The notes under the pieces: model-generated
What the model was told of the DNA's origin: nothing
Databases searched by the model: none
The model's input: the letters and a program-made list of their open reading frames with translations, nothing else
Shown: in pieces, positions 1-12,357 of the stretch
How positions within the stretch are numbered: position 1 is the first letter of the stretch
Layout: each line of letters starts with the position of its first letter
DNA from: Ectobius pallidus
Lineage: Eukaryota; Arthropoda; Insecta; Blattodea; Ectobiidae
NCBI GenBank assembly: GCA_964059195.1
Contig: CAXKWD010000010.1
Location: forward strand, 496,001-560,000
Length of the DNA stretch: 64,000 nucleotides
Direction: 5' to 3'
Made by a program: the position numbers and the translations under genes

Positions 1-573
1 AGAAAAAATACTGCTGCCTAGCAATTAGTTTTAAAACACAAAAGCGTTGCCTAGCAATGCCATTTTAAACCGGAAACTGTTCCCTAGCAATGCCATCAAA
101 AAGAACTGTTGCCTAGCAATGTAATTTTAAACACAATATTACTACCTATTATAAACTTTTAAATAATATACTGTTGCGTAGGAATGTCAATTTCAGACAC
201 AAAACCTTTACTTTTCAATACATTTTTCAAAGTCGAAACTTTTTCCAAGCAATGTAATTTTTAAAGACAATTTGGCTGCTTAACAATGTAATTTTGCTAT
301 GACGAAAGTTTTGCCTAGCCGTGCCAGTCTAAACCGGAAACTGTTGCCTAGCAATTAAGTTTTAAAACACCTGACTGTTGCTTAGCAATGACATTTTGAA
401 CAAGAAACTGTAGCTTAGCAATTCCATCTCCAAATACGAAACTGTTGCCTAGCAATGTCATCTATAAGGAATAGTTTTTAATCCTTCAATGATCAATACA
501 TACAATGAAAATATCGGTGATATGCTAATGTCAAAACATGGGTTGTAAATTTTACTTTAATAGAAAGAATACT

Positions 574-586
574 GTTGCCTAGCAAT
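574..586 (+). promoter_or_regulatory. X-box-like subrepeat core, representative site
   Basis: GTTGCCTAGCAAT is the common core of the subrepeats. It matches the known metazoan RFX X-box consensus GTNRCC(0-3N)RGYAAC at every fixed position except the last (T in place of C). Exact or near copies occur several times per monomer throughout the window. The sequence match is direct. Binding by an RFX protein is inference, and a 13-bp match in a satellite could be coincidental. There is no neighbouring gene to regulate. Confidence 0.35.
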
Positions 587-600
587 GTGTTTTAAAACAC
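587..600. repeat. 14-bp perfect palindrome in subrepeat 1
   Basis: Some monomers read GTGTTTTAAAACAC after the first subrepeat core, a perfect 14-bp palindrome. The commoner form keeps only the inner 10 bp, GTTTTAAAAC. The 14-bp version is also seen at 10213-10226 and in other monomers of the GTGTTTT type near 33.0, 35.2, 35.8, 37.6, 41.0, 48.9, 56.8 and 61.9 kb. No function can be assigned. Confidence 0.7.
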
Positions 601-1050
601 GAAAGTGTTTCCTAGCAATGCCATTTTAAACCGGAAACTGTTGCCTAGCAATGCCATCAAAAAGAACTGTTGCTTAGCAAAGTAATTTTAAACACAATAT
701 TGCTACCTATTATAAACTTTTAAATAATATACTTTTGCGTAGCAATGTCAATTTCAGACACAAAACTTTTACCTCTCAATGCATTTTTGAAAGTCGAAAC
801 TTTTTCCTAGCAATGTTATTTTTAACGACAATTTGACTGCCTAACAATGTAATTTTTCTATCACGAAAGTTTTCCCTAGCCATGCCAGTCTAAAAAGAAA
901 CTGTAGCCTAGCAATGAAGTTTTAAAACACCTGACTGTTGCTTAGCAATGACATTTTGAACAAGAAACTGTAGCTTAGCAATGCCATCTCCAAATACGAA
1001 TCTGTTGCCTAGCAATGTCGTCTATAAGGAATAGTTTTTAATCCCTCAAT

Positions 1051-1347
1051 GATCAATACATACAATGAAAATATCGGTGATATGCTAATGGCAAAACATG
1101 GGTTGTAAATTTTGCTTTAATAGAAAGAATACTGTTGCCTAGCAATGAGTTTTAAAACACGAAATTGTTGCCTAGCAATGCCAGTCTAAAACGGAAACTG
1201 TTGCCTAGCAATTAAGTTTTAAAACACCTGACTGTTGCTTAGCAATGACATTTTGAACAAGAAACTGTAGCTTAGCAATGCCATCTCCAAATACGAATCT
1301 GTTGCCTAGCAATGTCGTCTATAAGGAATAGTTTTTAATCCCTCAAT
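1051..1347. repeat. Short 297-bp monomer (8 subrepeats lost)
   Basis: The distance between linker anchors drops to 297 bp. The sequence runs from subrepeat 2 (TTGCCTAGCAATGCC) straight into the AGTCTAAAACGG tail normally found in subrepeat 10, then continues normally. The loss is about 263 bp, equal to eight 33-bp units, so it is best explained by recombination between two subrepeat cores within or between monomers. Confidence 0.85.
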
Positions 1348-4300
1348 GATCAATACATACAATGAAAATATCGGTGATATGCTAATGTCAAAACATGGGT
1401 TGTAAATTTTACTTTAACAGAAAGAATACTGCTGCCTAGCAATTAGTTTTAAAACACAAAAGCGTTGCCTAGCAATGCCATTTTAAACCGGAAACTGTTG
1501 CCTAGCAATGCCATCAAAAAGAACTGTTGCTTAGCAATGTAATTTTAAACACAATATTGCTACCTATTATAAACTTTTAAATAATATACTGTTGCGTAGA
1601 AATGTCAATTTCAGACACAAAACCTTTACTTTTCAATACATTTTTCAAAGTCGAAAGTTTTTCCTAGCACTGTAATTTTTAAAGACAATTTGACTGCTTA
1701 ACAATGTAATTTTGCTATGACGAAAGTATTGCCTAGCCGTGCCAGTCTAAACCGGAAACTGTTGCCTAGCAATTAAGTTTCAAAACACCTGACTGTTGCT
1801 TAGCAATGACATTTTGAACAAGAAACTGTAGCTTAGCAATGCCATCTCCAAATACGAAACTGTTGCCTAGCAATGTCATCTATAAGGAATAGTTTTTAAT
1901 CCTTCAATGATCAATACATACAATGAAAATATCGGTGATATGCTAATGTCAAAACATGGGTTGTAAATTTTACTTTAATAGAAAGAATACTGTTGCCTAG
2001 CAATGAGTTTTAAAACACGAAAGTGTTTCCTAGCAATGCCATTTTAAACCGGAAACTGTTGCCTAGCAATGTCATAAAAAAGAACTGTTCCTTAGCAATG
2101 TCATTTTTAAACACAATATTGCTTCGTATTATAAACTTTTAAAATATATATTGTTGCGTAGCAATGTCAATATCAGACAAAACTTTTACCTTTCATGCAT
2201 TTTTCAATGTCGAAACTTTTTCCTAGCAATGTAATTTTTAAAGACAATTTGGCTGCCTAACAATGTAATTTTTCTATCACGAAAGGTTTGCCTAGCAATG
2301 CCAGTCTAAACCGGAAACTGTTGCCTAGCAATTAGGTTTTAAAACACCTGACAGTTGCCTAGCAATGACAATTAGAATAAGAAACTGCAGCTTAGGAACG
2401 CCATCTCCAAATACGAAACTGTTGCCTAGCAATGTCATCTATAAGGAATAGCCTTTAATCCCTCAATTATCAATACATACAATGAAAATATCGGTGATAT
2501 GCTAATGGCATAACAGGGGTTGTAAATTTTCTTTAATAGAAAAGAATACTGTTGCCTAGCTATGAGTTTTAAAACACGAAAGTGTTGCCTAGCAATGGCA
2601 TTTTAAACCAGAAACTGTTGCCTAGCAATGCCATCAAAAAGAACTGTTGCTTAGCAATGTAATTTTAAACACAATATTGCTACCTATTATAAACTTTTAA
2701 ATAATATACTGTTGCGTAGCAATGTCAATTTCAGACACAAAACTTTTACCTTTCAATGCATTTTTGAAAGTCGAAACTTTTTCCTAGCAATGTAATTTTT
2801 AAAGACAATTTGACTGTCTAACAATGTAATTTTTCTATCACGAAAGTTTTCCCTAGCCATGCCAGTCTAAAAAGAAACTGTAGCCTAGCAATGAAGTATT
2901 ATAACACCTGACTGTTGCTTAGCAATGACATTTTGAACTAGAAACCGTAGCTTAACAATGCCATCTCCAAATACGAAACTGTTGCCTAGCAATGGCATCT
3001 ATAAGGAATAGTTTTTAATCCCTAGATGATCAATACATACAATGAAAATATCGGTGATATGCTAATGGCATAACGGGGGTTGTAAATTTTTCCTTAATAG
3101 AAAGAATACTGTTCCCTATCAATGAGTTTTAAAACACGAAATTGTTGCCTAGCAATGCCATTTTAAACCCGAAACTGTTGCCTAGCAATGTCATCAAAAA
3201 GAACTGTTGCTTAGCAATGTCATTTTTAAACACAATATTGCTACCTATTAAAAGCTTTTAAAAAAGATACTGTTGCGTAGCAATGTCAATTTCTGACACG
3301 AAACCTTTACCTTTCAATGCATTTTTCAAAGTCGAAGCTTCTTCCTAGCAATGTAATTTTTAAACACAATTTGGCTGCCTAACAATGTAATTTTTCTATC
3401 ACGAATGTTTTGCCTAGCCATGCCAGTCTAAACCGGAAACTGTTGCCTAGCAATTAAGTTTTAAAACACCTGACTGTTGCTTAGCAATGACATTTTGAAC
3501 AAGAAACTGTAGCTTAGCAATGCCATCTCCAAATACGAAACTGTTGCCTAGCAATGTCATCTATAAGGAATAGTTTTTAATCCCTCAATGATCAATACAT
3601 ACAATGAAAATATCGGCGATATGCTAATGGCAAAACATGGGTTGTAAATTTTTCTTTAATAGAAAGAATACTGTTGCCTAGCAATGAGTTTTAAAACACG
3701 AAAGTGTTGCCTAGCAATGCCATTTTAAACCGGAAACTGTTGCCTAGCAATGTCATAAAAAAGAACTGTTGCTTAGCAATGTCATTTTTAAACACATTAT
3801 TGCTTCCTATTATGAACTTTAAAAAAATATACTGTTGCGTAGCAATGTCAATATCAGACAAAACTTTTACTTTTCAATGCATTTTTCAGTGTCGAAACTT
3901 TTTAATAGCAATGTAATCTTTAAAGACAATTTGGCTGCCTAACAATGTAATTTTTCTATCACGAAAGGTTTGCCTAGCAATGCCAGTCTAAACCGGAAAC
4001 TGTTGACTATCAATTAAGTTTTAAAACACCTGACTGTTGCTTAGCAATGACATTTTGAACAAGAAACTGTAGCTTAGCAATGCCATCTCCAAATACGAAA
4101 CTGTTGCCTAGCAATGTCATCTATAAGGAATAGTTTTTAATCCTTCAATGATCAATACATACAATGAAAATATCGGTGATATGCTAATGTCAAAACATGG
4201 GTTGTAAATTTTACTTTAATAGAAAGAATACTGTTGCCTAGCAATGAGTTTTAAAACACGAAAGTGTTTCCTAGCAATGCCATTTTAAACCGGAAACTGT

Positions 4301-5828
4301 TGCCTAGCAATGTCATAAAAAAGAACTGTTCCTTAGCAATGTCATTTTTAAACACAATATTGCTTCGTATTATAAACTTTTAAAAAATATACTGTTGCGT
4401 AGCAATGTCAATATCAGACAAAACTTTTACCTTTCATGCATTTTTCAATGTCGAAACTTTTTCCTAGCAATGTAATTTTTAAAGACAATTTGGCTGCCTA
4501 ACAATGTAATTTTTCTATCACGAAATGTTTGCCTAGCAATGCCAGTCTAAACCGGAAACTGTTGCCTAGCAATTTGGTTTTAAAACACCTGACTGTTGCC
4601 TAGCAATGACAATTAGAATAAGAAACTGCAGCTTAGGAACGCCATCTCCAAATACGAAACTGTTGCCTAGCAATGTCATCTATAAGGAATAGCCTTTAAT
4701 CCCTCAATTATCAATACATACAATGAAAATATCGGTGATATGCTAATGGCATAACAGGGGTTGTAAATTTTCTTTAATAGAAAAGAATACTGTTGCCTAG
4801 CTATGAGTTTTAAAACACGAAAGTGTTGCCTAGCAATGCCATTTTAAACCCGAAACTGTTGCCTAGCAATGTCATCAAAAAGAACTGTTGCTTAGCAATG
4901 TCATTTTTAAACACAATATTGCTACCTATTAAAAGCTTTTAAAAAAGATACTGTTGAGTAGCAATGTCAATATCAGACAAAACTTTTACTTTTCAATGCA
5001 TTTTTCAGTGTCGAAACTTTTTAATAGCAATGTAATCTTTAAAGACAATTTGGCTGCCTAACAATGTAATTTTTCTATCACGAAAGGTTTGCCTAGCAAT
5101 GCCAGTCTAAACCGGAAACTGTTGACTATCAATTAAGTTTTAAAACACCTGACTGTTGCCTAGCAATGACATTTAGAATAAGAAACTGTAGCTTAGGAAT
5201 GCCATCTCCAAATACGAAACTGTTGCCTAGCAATGTCATCTATAAGGAATAGCCTTTAATCCCTCAATGATCAATACATACAATGAAAATATCGGTGATA
5301 TGCTAATGGCATAACAGGAGTTGTATATTTTTCTTTAATAGAAAGAATACTGTTGCCTAGCAATGAGTTTTAAAACACGAAAGTGTTGCCTAGCAATGCC
5401 ATTCTAAACCCGAAACTGTTGCCTAGCAATGCCATCAAAAAGAACTGTTGCTTAGCAAAGTAATTTTAAACACAATATTGCTACCTATTATAAACTTTTA
5501 AATAACATACTGTTGCGTAGCAATGCCAATTTCAGACACAAAACTTTTACCTTTCAATTCATTTTTGAAAGTCGAAACTTTTTCCTAGCAATGTAATTTT
5601 TAAAGACAATTTGACTGCCTAACAATGTAATTTTTCTATCACGAAAGTTTTCCCTAGCCATGCCAGTCTAAAAAGAATCTGTAGCCTAACAATGAAGTTT
5701 TAAAACACCTGACTGTTGCTTAGCAATGATATTTTGAACAAGAAACTGTAGCTTAGCAATACCATCTCCAAATACGAAACTGTTGCCTAGCAATGGCATC
5801 TATAAGGAATAGTTTTTAATCCCTCAAT

Positions 5829-6755
5829 GATCAATACATACAATGAAAATATCGGTGATATGCTAATGGTAAAACAAGGGTTGTAAATTTTGCTTTAATA
5901 GAAAGAATACTGTTGCCTAGCAATGAGTTTTAAAACAGGAAAGTGTTGCCTAGCAATGCCATTTTAAACCGGAAACTGTTGCCAGGCATTGTCATAAAAA
6001 AGAACTGTTGCTTAGCAATGTCATTTTAAACACAATATTGCTACCTATTATAAACTTTTAAAAAATATACTGTTGCGTAGCAATGTCAATATTAGACACC
6101 AAACTTTTACTTTTCACTGCATTTTTCAATGTTGAAACTTTTTCATAGTAATGTAATTTTTAAAGACAATTTGGCTGCCTAACAATGTAATTTTTCTATC
6201 ACGAAAGGTTTGCCTAGCAATGAGAGTCTAAACCGGAAACTGTTGCCTAGCAATTAAGTTTTAAAACAGCTGACTCTTGCTTAGCAATGACATTTTGAAC
6301 ATGAAACTGTAGCTTAGCAATGCCATCTCCAAATACGAAACTGTTGCCTAGCAATGTCATCAAAAAGAAACGCTGCTTAGCAATGTCATTTTTAAACACA
6401 ATATTGCTACCTATTAAAAGCTTTTAAAAAAGATACTGTTGCGTAGCAATGTCTATTTCTGACACGAAACCTTTACATTTCAATGCATTTTTCAAAGTCG
6501 AAGCTTCTTCCTAGCAATGTAATTTTTAAAGACAATTTGGCTTCCTAACAATGTTATTTTTCTATCACGAATGTTTTGCCTAGCCATGCCAGTCTAAACC
6601 GGAAACTGTTGCCTAGCAATTAAGTTTTAAAACACCTGACTCTTGCTCAGCAATGACATTTTGAACAAGAAACTGTAGCTTAGCAATGCCATCTCCAAAT
6701 ACGAAACTGTTGCCTAGCAATGTCATCTATAAGGAATAGTTTTTAATCCTTCAAT
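5829..6755. repeat. Fused 927-bp monomer in HOR-A copy 1
   Basis: Anchor spacing is 927 bp, which is 367 bp above normal. Near 6340-6362 the last subrepeat (14) does not enter the linker but continues as subrepeat 3 of another monomer, inside the shared GTTGCCTAGCAATGTCATC. Jumping back from subrepeat 14 to 3 adds 11 subrepeats, about 367 bp, which fits exactly. A linker is therefore missing between two part-monomers. Confidence 0.85.
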
Positions 6756-8516
6756 GATCAATACATACAATGAAAGTATCGGTGATATGCTAATGTCAAA
6801 ACATGGGTTGTAAATTTTACTTTAATAGAAAGAATACTGTTGTCTAGCAATGAGTTTTAAAACACGAAAGTGTTTCCTAGCAATGCCATTTTAAACCGGA
6901 AACTGTTGCCTAGCAATGCCATCAAAAAGAACTGTTGCTTAGCAAAGTAATTTTAAACACAATATTGCTACCTATTATAAACTTTTAAATAATATACTGT
7001 TGCGTAGCAATGTCATTTTCAGACACAAAACTTTTACCTTTCAATGCATTTTTGATAGTCGAAACTTTTTCCTAGCAATGTAATTTTTAAAGACAATTTG
7101 ACTGCCTAACAATGTAATTTTTCTATCACGAAAGTTTTCCCTAGACATGCCAGTCTAAAAAGAAACTGTAGCCTAGCAATGAAGTTTTAAAACACCTGAC
7201 TGTTGCTTAGCAATGACATTTTGAACAAGAAACTGTAGCTTAGCAATGCCATCTCCAAATACGAAACTGTTGCCTAGCAATGTCATCTATAAGGAATAGT
7301 TATTAATCCCTCAATGATCAATACATACAATGAAAATATCTGTGATATGCTAATGGCAAAACATGGGTTGTAAATTTTGCTTTAATAGAAAGAATACTGT
7401 TGCCTAGCAATGAGTTTTAAAACACGAAAGTGTTGCCTAGCAATTCCATTTTGAACCGAAAACTGTTGCCAAGCAATGTCATAAAAAAGAACTGTTGCTT
7501 AGTAATGTCATTTTTAAACACAATATTGCTACCTATTACAAACTTTTAAAAAATATACTGTTGCGTAGCAATGTCAATATCAGACACAAACCTTTTACCA
7601 TTCAATGCATTTTTCAATGTCGTAACTTTTTCCTAGCAATGTAATTTTTAAAGACAATTTGGCTGCCTAACAATGTAATTTTTCTATCACGAAAGGTTTG
7701 CCTAGCAATGCCAGTCTAAACCGGAAACTGTTGCCTAGCAATTAAGTTTTAAAACAGCTGACTCTTGCTTAGCAATGACATTTTGAACATGTAACTGTAG
7801 CTTAGCAATGCCATCTCCAAATACGAAACTGTTGCCTAGCAATATCTTCTATAAGGAAAAGTTTTTAATCCTTCAATGATCAATACATACAATGAAAATA
7901 TCGGTGATATGCTAATGTCAAAACATGGGTTGTAAATTTTACTTTAACAGAAAGAATACTGCTGCCTAGCAATTAGTTTTAAAACACAAAAGCGTTGCCT
8001 AGCAATGCCATTTTAAACCGGAAACTGTTGCCTAGCAATGTCATAAAAAAGAACTGTTCCTTAGCAATGTCATTTTTAAACACAATATTGCTTCGTATTA
8101 TAAACTTTTAAAAAATATACTGTTGCGTAGCAATGTCAATATCAGACAAAACTTTTACCTTTCATGCATTTTTCAATGTCGAAACTTTTTCCTAGCAATG
8201 TAATTTTTAAAGACAATTTGGCTGCCTAACAATGTAATTTTTCTATCACGAAAGGTTTGCCTAGCAATGCCAGTCTAAACCGGAAACTGTTGCCTAGCAA
8301 TTAGGTTTTAAAACACCTGACTGTTGCCTAGCAATGAAAATTAGAATAAGAAACTGTAGCTTAGGAATGCCATCTCCAAATACGAAACTGTTGCCTAGCA
8401 ATGTCATCTATAAGGAATAGCCTTTAATCCCTCAATTATCAATACATACAATGAAAATATCGGTGATATGCTAATGGCATAACAGGGGTTGTAAATTTTC
8501 TTTAATAGAAAAGAAT

Positions 8517-9076
8517 ACTGTTGCCTAGCTATGAGTTTTAAAACACGAAAGTGTTGCCTAGCAATGCCATTTTAAACCAGAAACTGTTGCCTAGCAAAGC
8601 CATCAAAAAGAACTGTTGCTTAGCAATGTAATTTTAAACACAATATTGCTACCTATTATAAACTTTTAAATAATATACTGTTGCGTAGCAATGTCAATTT
8701 CAGACACAAAACTTTTACCTTTCAATGCATTTTTGAAAGTCGAAACTTTTTCCTAGCAATGTAATTTTTAAAGACAATTTGACTGCCTAACAATGTAATT
8801 TTTCTATCACGAAAGTTTTCCCTAGCCATGAGAGTCTAAAAAGAAACTGTAGCCTACCAATGAAGTTTTAAAACACCTGACTGTTGCTTAGCAATGACAT
8901 TTTGAACAAGAAACTGTAGCTTAGCAATGCCATCTCCAAATACGAAACTGTTGCCTAGCAATGTCATCTATAAGGAATAGTTTTTAATCCCTCAATGATC
9001 AATACATACAATGAAAATATCGGTGATATGCTAATGGCAAAACATGGGTTGTAAATTTTGCTTTAATAGAAAGAAT
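8517..9076 (+). repeat. Reference monomer: 14 x ~33-bp subrepeats plus linker
   Basis: One representative 560-bp monomer, given to show the internal plan. Fourteen degenerate subrepeats start at 8517, 8550, 8583, 8612, 8645, 8677, 8711, 8745, 8779, 8814, 8846, 8880, 8913 and 8947. Their lengths are 29-35 bp and sum to 462 bp, a mean of 33. Most begin ACTGTTGC and carry the core TTGCCTAGCAATG or a variant of it (TTGCTTAGCAATG, TTGCGTAGCAATG, TTTCCTAGCAATG), followed by a variable AT-rich tail. Subrepeats 5 and 7 are the most decayed. A ~98-bp linker (8979-9076) closes the unit. The monomer therefore looks like a fixed array of an older 33-bp minisatellite. The start chosen is arbitrary, since the array is circularly permutable. 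Confidence 0.9.
8979..9076 (+). repeat. Conserved ~98-bp linker of the monomer
   Basis: This is the one part of the monomer without a clear 33-bp core. It holds GATCAATACATAC, then the interrupted palindrome ATATCGGTGATAT (5-bp arms, 3-bp spacer), then ATGCTAATG, and ends TTTAATAGAAAGAAT. By eye it is among the least variable parts of the monomer across the window, apart from a CTCAATGAT/CTCAATTAT/CTAGATGAT change and GGCAAAAC/GTCAAAAC/GGCATAAC variants. At 98 bp it equals about three 33-bp units, so it may be three subrepeats decayed beyond recognition; that is inference. A conserved protein-binding segment is an alternative. Confidence 0.7.
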
Positions 9077-12000
9077 ACTGTTGCCTAGCAATGAGTTTTA
9101 AAACACGAAAGTGTTGCCTAGCAATTCCATTTTAAACCGAAAACTGTTGCCAAGCAATGTCATAAAAAAGAACTGTTGCTTAGTAATGTCATTTTTAAAC
9201 ACAATATTGCTACCTATTATAAACTTTTAAAAAATATACTGTTGCGTAGCAATGTCAATATCAGACACAAAACTTTTACCATTCAATGCATTTTTCAATG
9301 TCGTAACTTTTTCCTAGCAATGTAATTTTTAAAGACAATTTGGCTGCCTAACAATGTAATTTTTCTATCACGAAAGGTTTGCCTAGCAATGCCAGTCTAA
9401 ACCGGAAACTGTTGCCTAGCAATTAGGTTTTAAAACACCTGACTGTTGCCTAGCAATGACAATTAGAATAAGAAACTGTAGCTTAGGAATGCCATCTCCA
9501 AATACGAAACTGTTGCCTAGCAATATCTTCTATAAGGAAAAGTTTTTAATCCTTCAATGATCAATACATACAATGAAAATATCGGTGATATGCTAATGTC
9601 AAAACATGGGTTGTAAATTTTACTTTAACAGAAAGAATACTGCTGCCTAGCAATTAGTTTTAAAACACAAAAGCGTTGCCTAGCAATGCCATTTTAAACC
9701 GGAAACTGTTGCCTAGCAATGTCATAAAAAAGAACTGTTCCTTAGCAATGTCATTTTTAAACACAATATTGCTTCGTATTATAAACTTTTAAAAAATATA
9801 CTGTTGCGTAGCAATGTCAATATCAGACAAAACTTTTACCTTTCATGAATTTTTCAATGTCGAAACTTTTTCCTAGCAAGGTAATTTTTAAAGACAATTT
9901 GGCTGCTTAACAATGTAATTTTGCTATGACGAAAGTTTTGCCTAGCCGTGCCAGTCTAAACCGGAAACTGTTGCCTAGCAATTAAGTTTAAAACACCTGA
10001 CTGTTGCTTAGCAATGACATTTTGAACAAGAAACTGTAGCTTAGCAATGCCATCTCCAAATACGAAACTGTTGCCTAGCAATGTCATCTATAAGGAATAG
10101 TTTTTAATCCTTCAATGATCAATACATACAATGAAAATATCGGTGATATGCTAATGTCAAAACATGGGTTGTAAATTTTACTTTAATAGAAAGAATACTG
10201 TTGCCTAGCAATGTGTTTTAAAACACGAAAGTGTTTCCTAGCAATGCCATTTTAAACCGGAAACTGTTGCCTAGCAATGCCATCAAAAAGAACTGTTGCT
10301 TAGCAAAGTAATTTTAAACACAATATTGCTACCTATTATAAACTTTTAAATAATATACTTTTGCGTAGCAATGTCAATTTCAGACACAAAACTTTTACCC
10401 TTCAATGCATTTTTGAAAGTCGAAACTTTTTCCTAGCAATGTAATTTTTAACGACAATTTGACTGCCTAACAATGTAATTTTTCTATCACGAAAGTTTTC
10501 CCTAGCCATGCCAGTCTAAAAAGATACTGTAGCCTAGCAATGAAGTTTTAAAACACCTGACTGTTGCTTAGCAATGACATTTTGAACAAGAAACTGTAGC
10601 TTAGCAATGCCATCTCCAAATACGAATCTGTTGCCTAGCAATGTCATCTATAAGGAATAGTTTTTAATCCCTCAATGATCAATACATACAATGAAAATAT
10701 CGGTGATATGCTAATGGCAAAACATGGGTTGTAAATTTTACTTTAATAGAAAGAATACTGTTGCCTAGCAATGAGTTTTAAAACACGAAAGTGTTTCCTA
10801 GCAATGCCATTTTAAACCGGAAACTGTTGCCTAGCAATGTCATAAAAAAGAACTGTTCCTTAGCAATGTCATTTTTAAACACAATATTGCTTCGTATTAT
10901 AAACTTTTAAAATATATACTGTTGCGTAGCAATGTCAATATCAGACAAAACTTTTACCTTTCATGCATTTTTCAATGTCGAAACTTTTTCCTAGCAATGT
11001 AATTTTTAAAGACAATTTGGCTGCCTAACAATGTAATTTTTCTATCACGAAAGGTTTGCCTAGCAATGCCAGTCTAAACCGGAAACTGTTGGCTAGCAAT
11101 TAGGTTTTAAAACACCTGACTGTTGCCTAGCAATGACAATTAGAATAAGAAACTGCAGCTTCGGAACGCCATCTCCAAATACGAAACTGTTGCCTAGCAA
11201 TGTCATCTATAAGGAATAGCCTTTAATCCCTCAATTATCAATACATACAATGAAAATATCGGTGATATGCTAATGGCATAACAGGGGTTGTAAATTTTCT
11301 TTAATAGAAAAGAATACTGTTGCCTAGCTATGAGTTTTAGAACACGAAAGTGTTGCCTAGCAATGGCATTTTAAACCAGAAACTGTTGCCTAGCAATGCC
11401 ATCAAAAAGAACTGTTGCTTAGCAATGTAATTTTAAACACAATATTGCTACCTATTATAAACTTTTAAATAATATACTGTTGCGTAGCAATGTCAATTTC
11501 AGACACAAAACTTTTACCTTTCAATGCATTTTTGAAAGTCGAAACTTTTTCCTAGCAATGTAATTTTTAAAGACAATTTGACTGTCTAACAATGTAATTT
11601 TTCTATCACGAAAGTTTTCCCTAGCCATGCCAGTCTAAAAAGAAACTGTAGCCTAGCAATGAAGTATTATAACACCTGACTGTTGCTTAGCAATGACATT
11701 TTGAACTAGAAACCGTAGCTTAACAATGCCATCTCCAAATACGAAACTGTTGCCTAGCAATGGCATCTATAAGGAATAGTTTTTAATCCCTAGATGATCA
11801 ATACATACAATGAAAATATCGGTGATATGCTAATGGCATAACGGGGGTTGTAAATTTTTCCTTAATAGAAAGAATACTGTTCCCTATCAATGAGTTTTAA
11901 AACACGAAAGTGTTGCCTAGCAATGCCATTTTAAACCCGAAACTGTTGCCTAGCAATGTCATCAAAAAGAACTGTTGCTTAGCAATGTCATTTTTAAACA

Positions 12001-12357
12001 CAATATTGCTACCTATTAAAAGCTTTTAAAAAAGATACTGTTGCGTAGCAATGTCAATTTCTGACACGAAACCTTTACCTTTCAATCCATTTTTCAAAGT
12101 CGAAGCTTCTTCCTAGCAATGTAATTTTTAAACACAATTTGGCTGCCTAACAATGTAATTTTTCTATCACGAATGTTTTGCCTAGCCATGCCAGTCTAAA
12201 CCGGAAACTGTTGCCTAGCAATTAAGTTTTAAAACACCTGACTGTTGCTTAGCAATGACATTTTGAACAAGAAACTGTAGCTTAGCAATGCCATCTCCAA
12301 ATACGAAACTGTTGCCTAGCAATGTCATCTATAAGGAATAGTTTTTAATCCCTCAAT

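Larger units (their letters stand above)
1..5071. repeat. Mixed monomers upstream of HOR-A
   Basis: Nine or so monomers plus partial ones that do not form a clean tandem HOR among themselves. Blocks match the interior of HOR-A: about 250-1100 aligns with offset 9626 (for example linker anchors 491 and 10117), and about 1950-4020 aligns with offset 8768 (anchors 2468/11236, 3028/11796, 3590/12358). The interval between these blocks differs in length because of an extra short monomer at 1051-1347 and a further unit. Anchors 1909 and 4150, and 2468 and 4709, are of the same type and lie 2,241 bp (four monomers) apart. No gene is seen. Confidence 0.8.

Noticed and set aside
3704..3916. 70-codon open frames on the plus strand (also at 12472, 14155, 22927, 24610)
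   Set aside because: They lie wholly in satellite, recur only because the HOR recurs, are absent or broken in most monomers, and show no domain or start context. Their periodic peptide comes from the 33-bp subrepeat.
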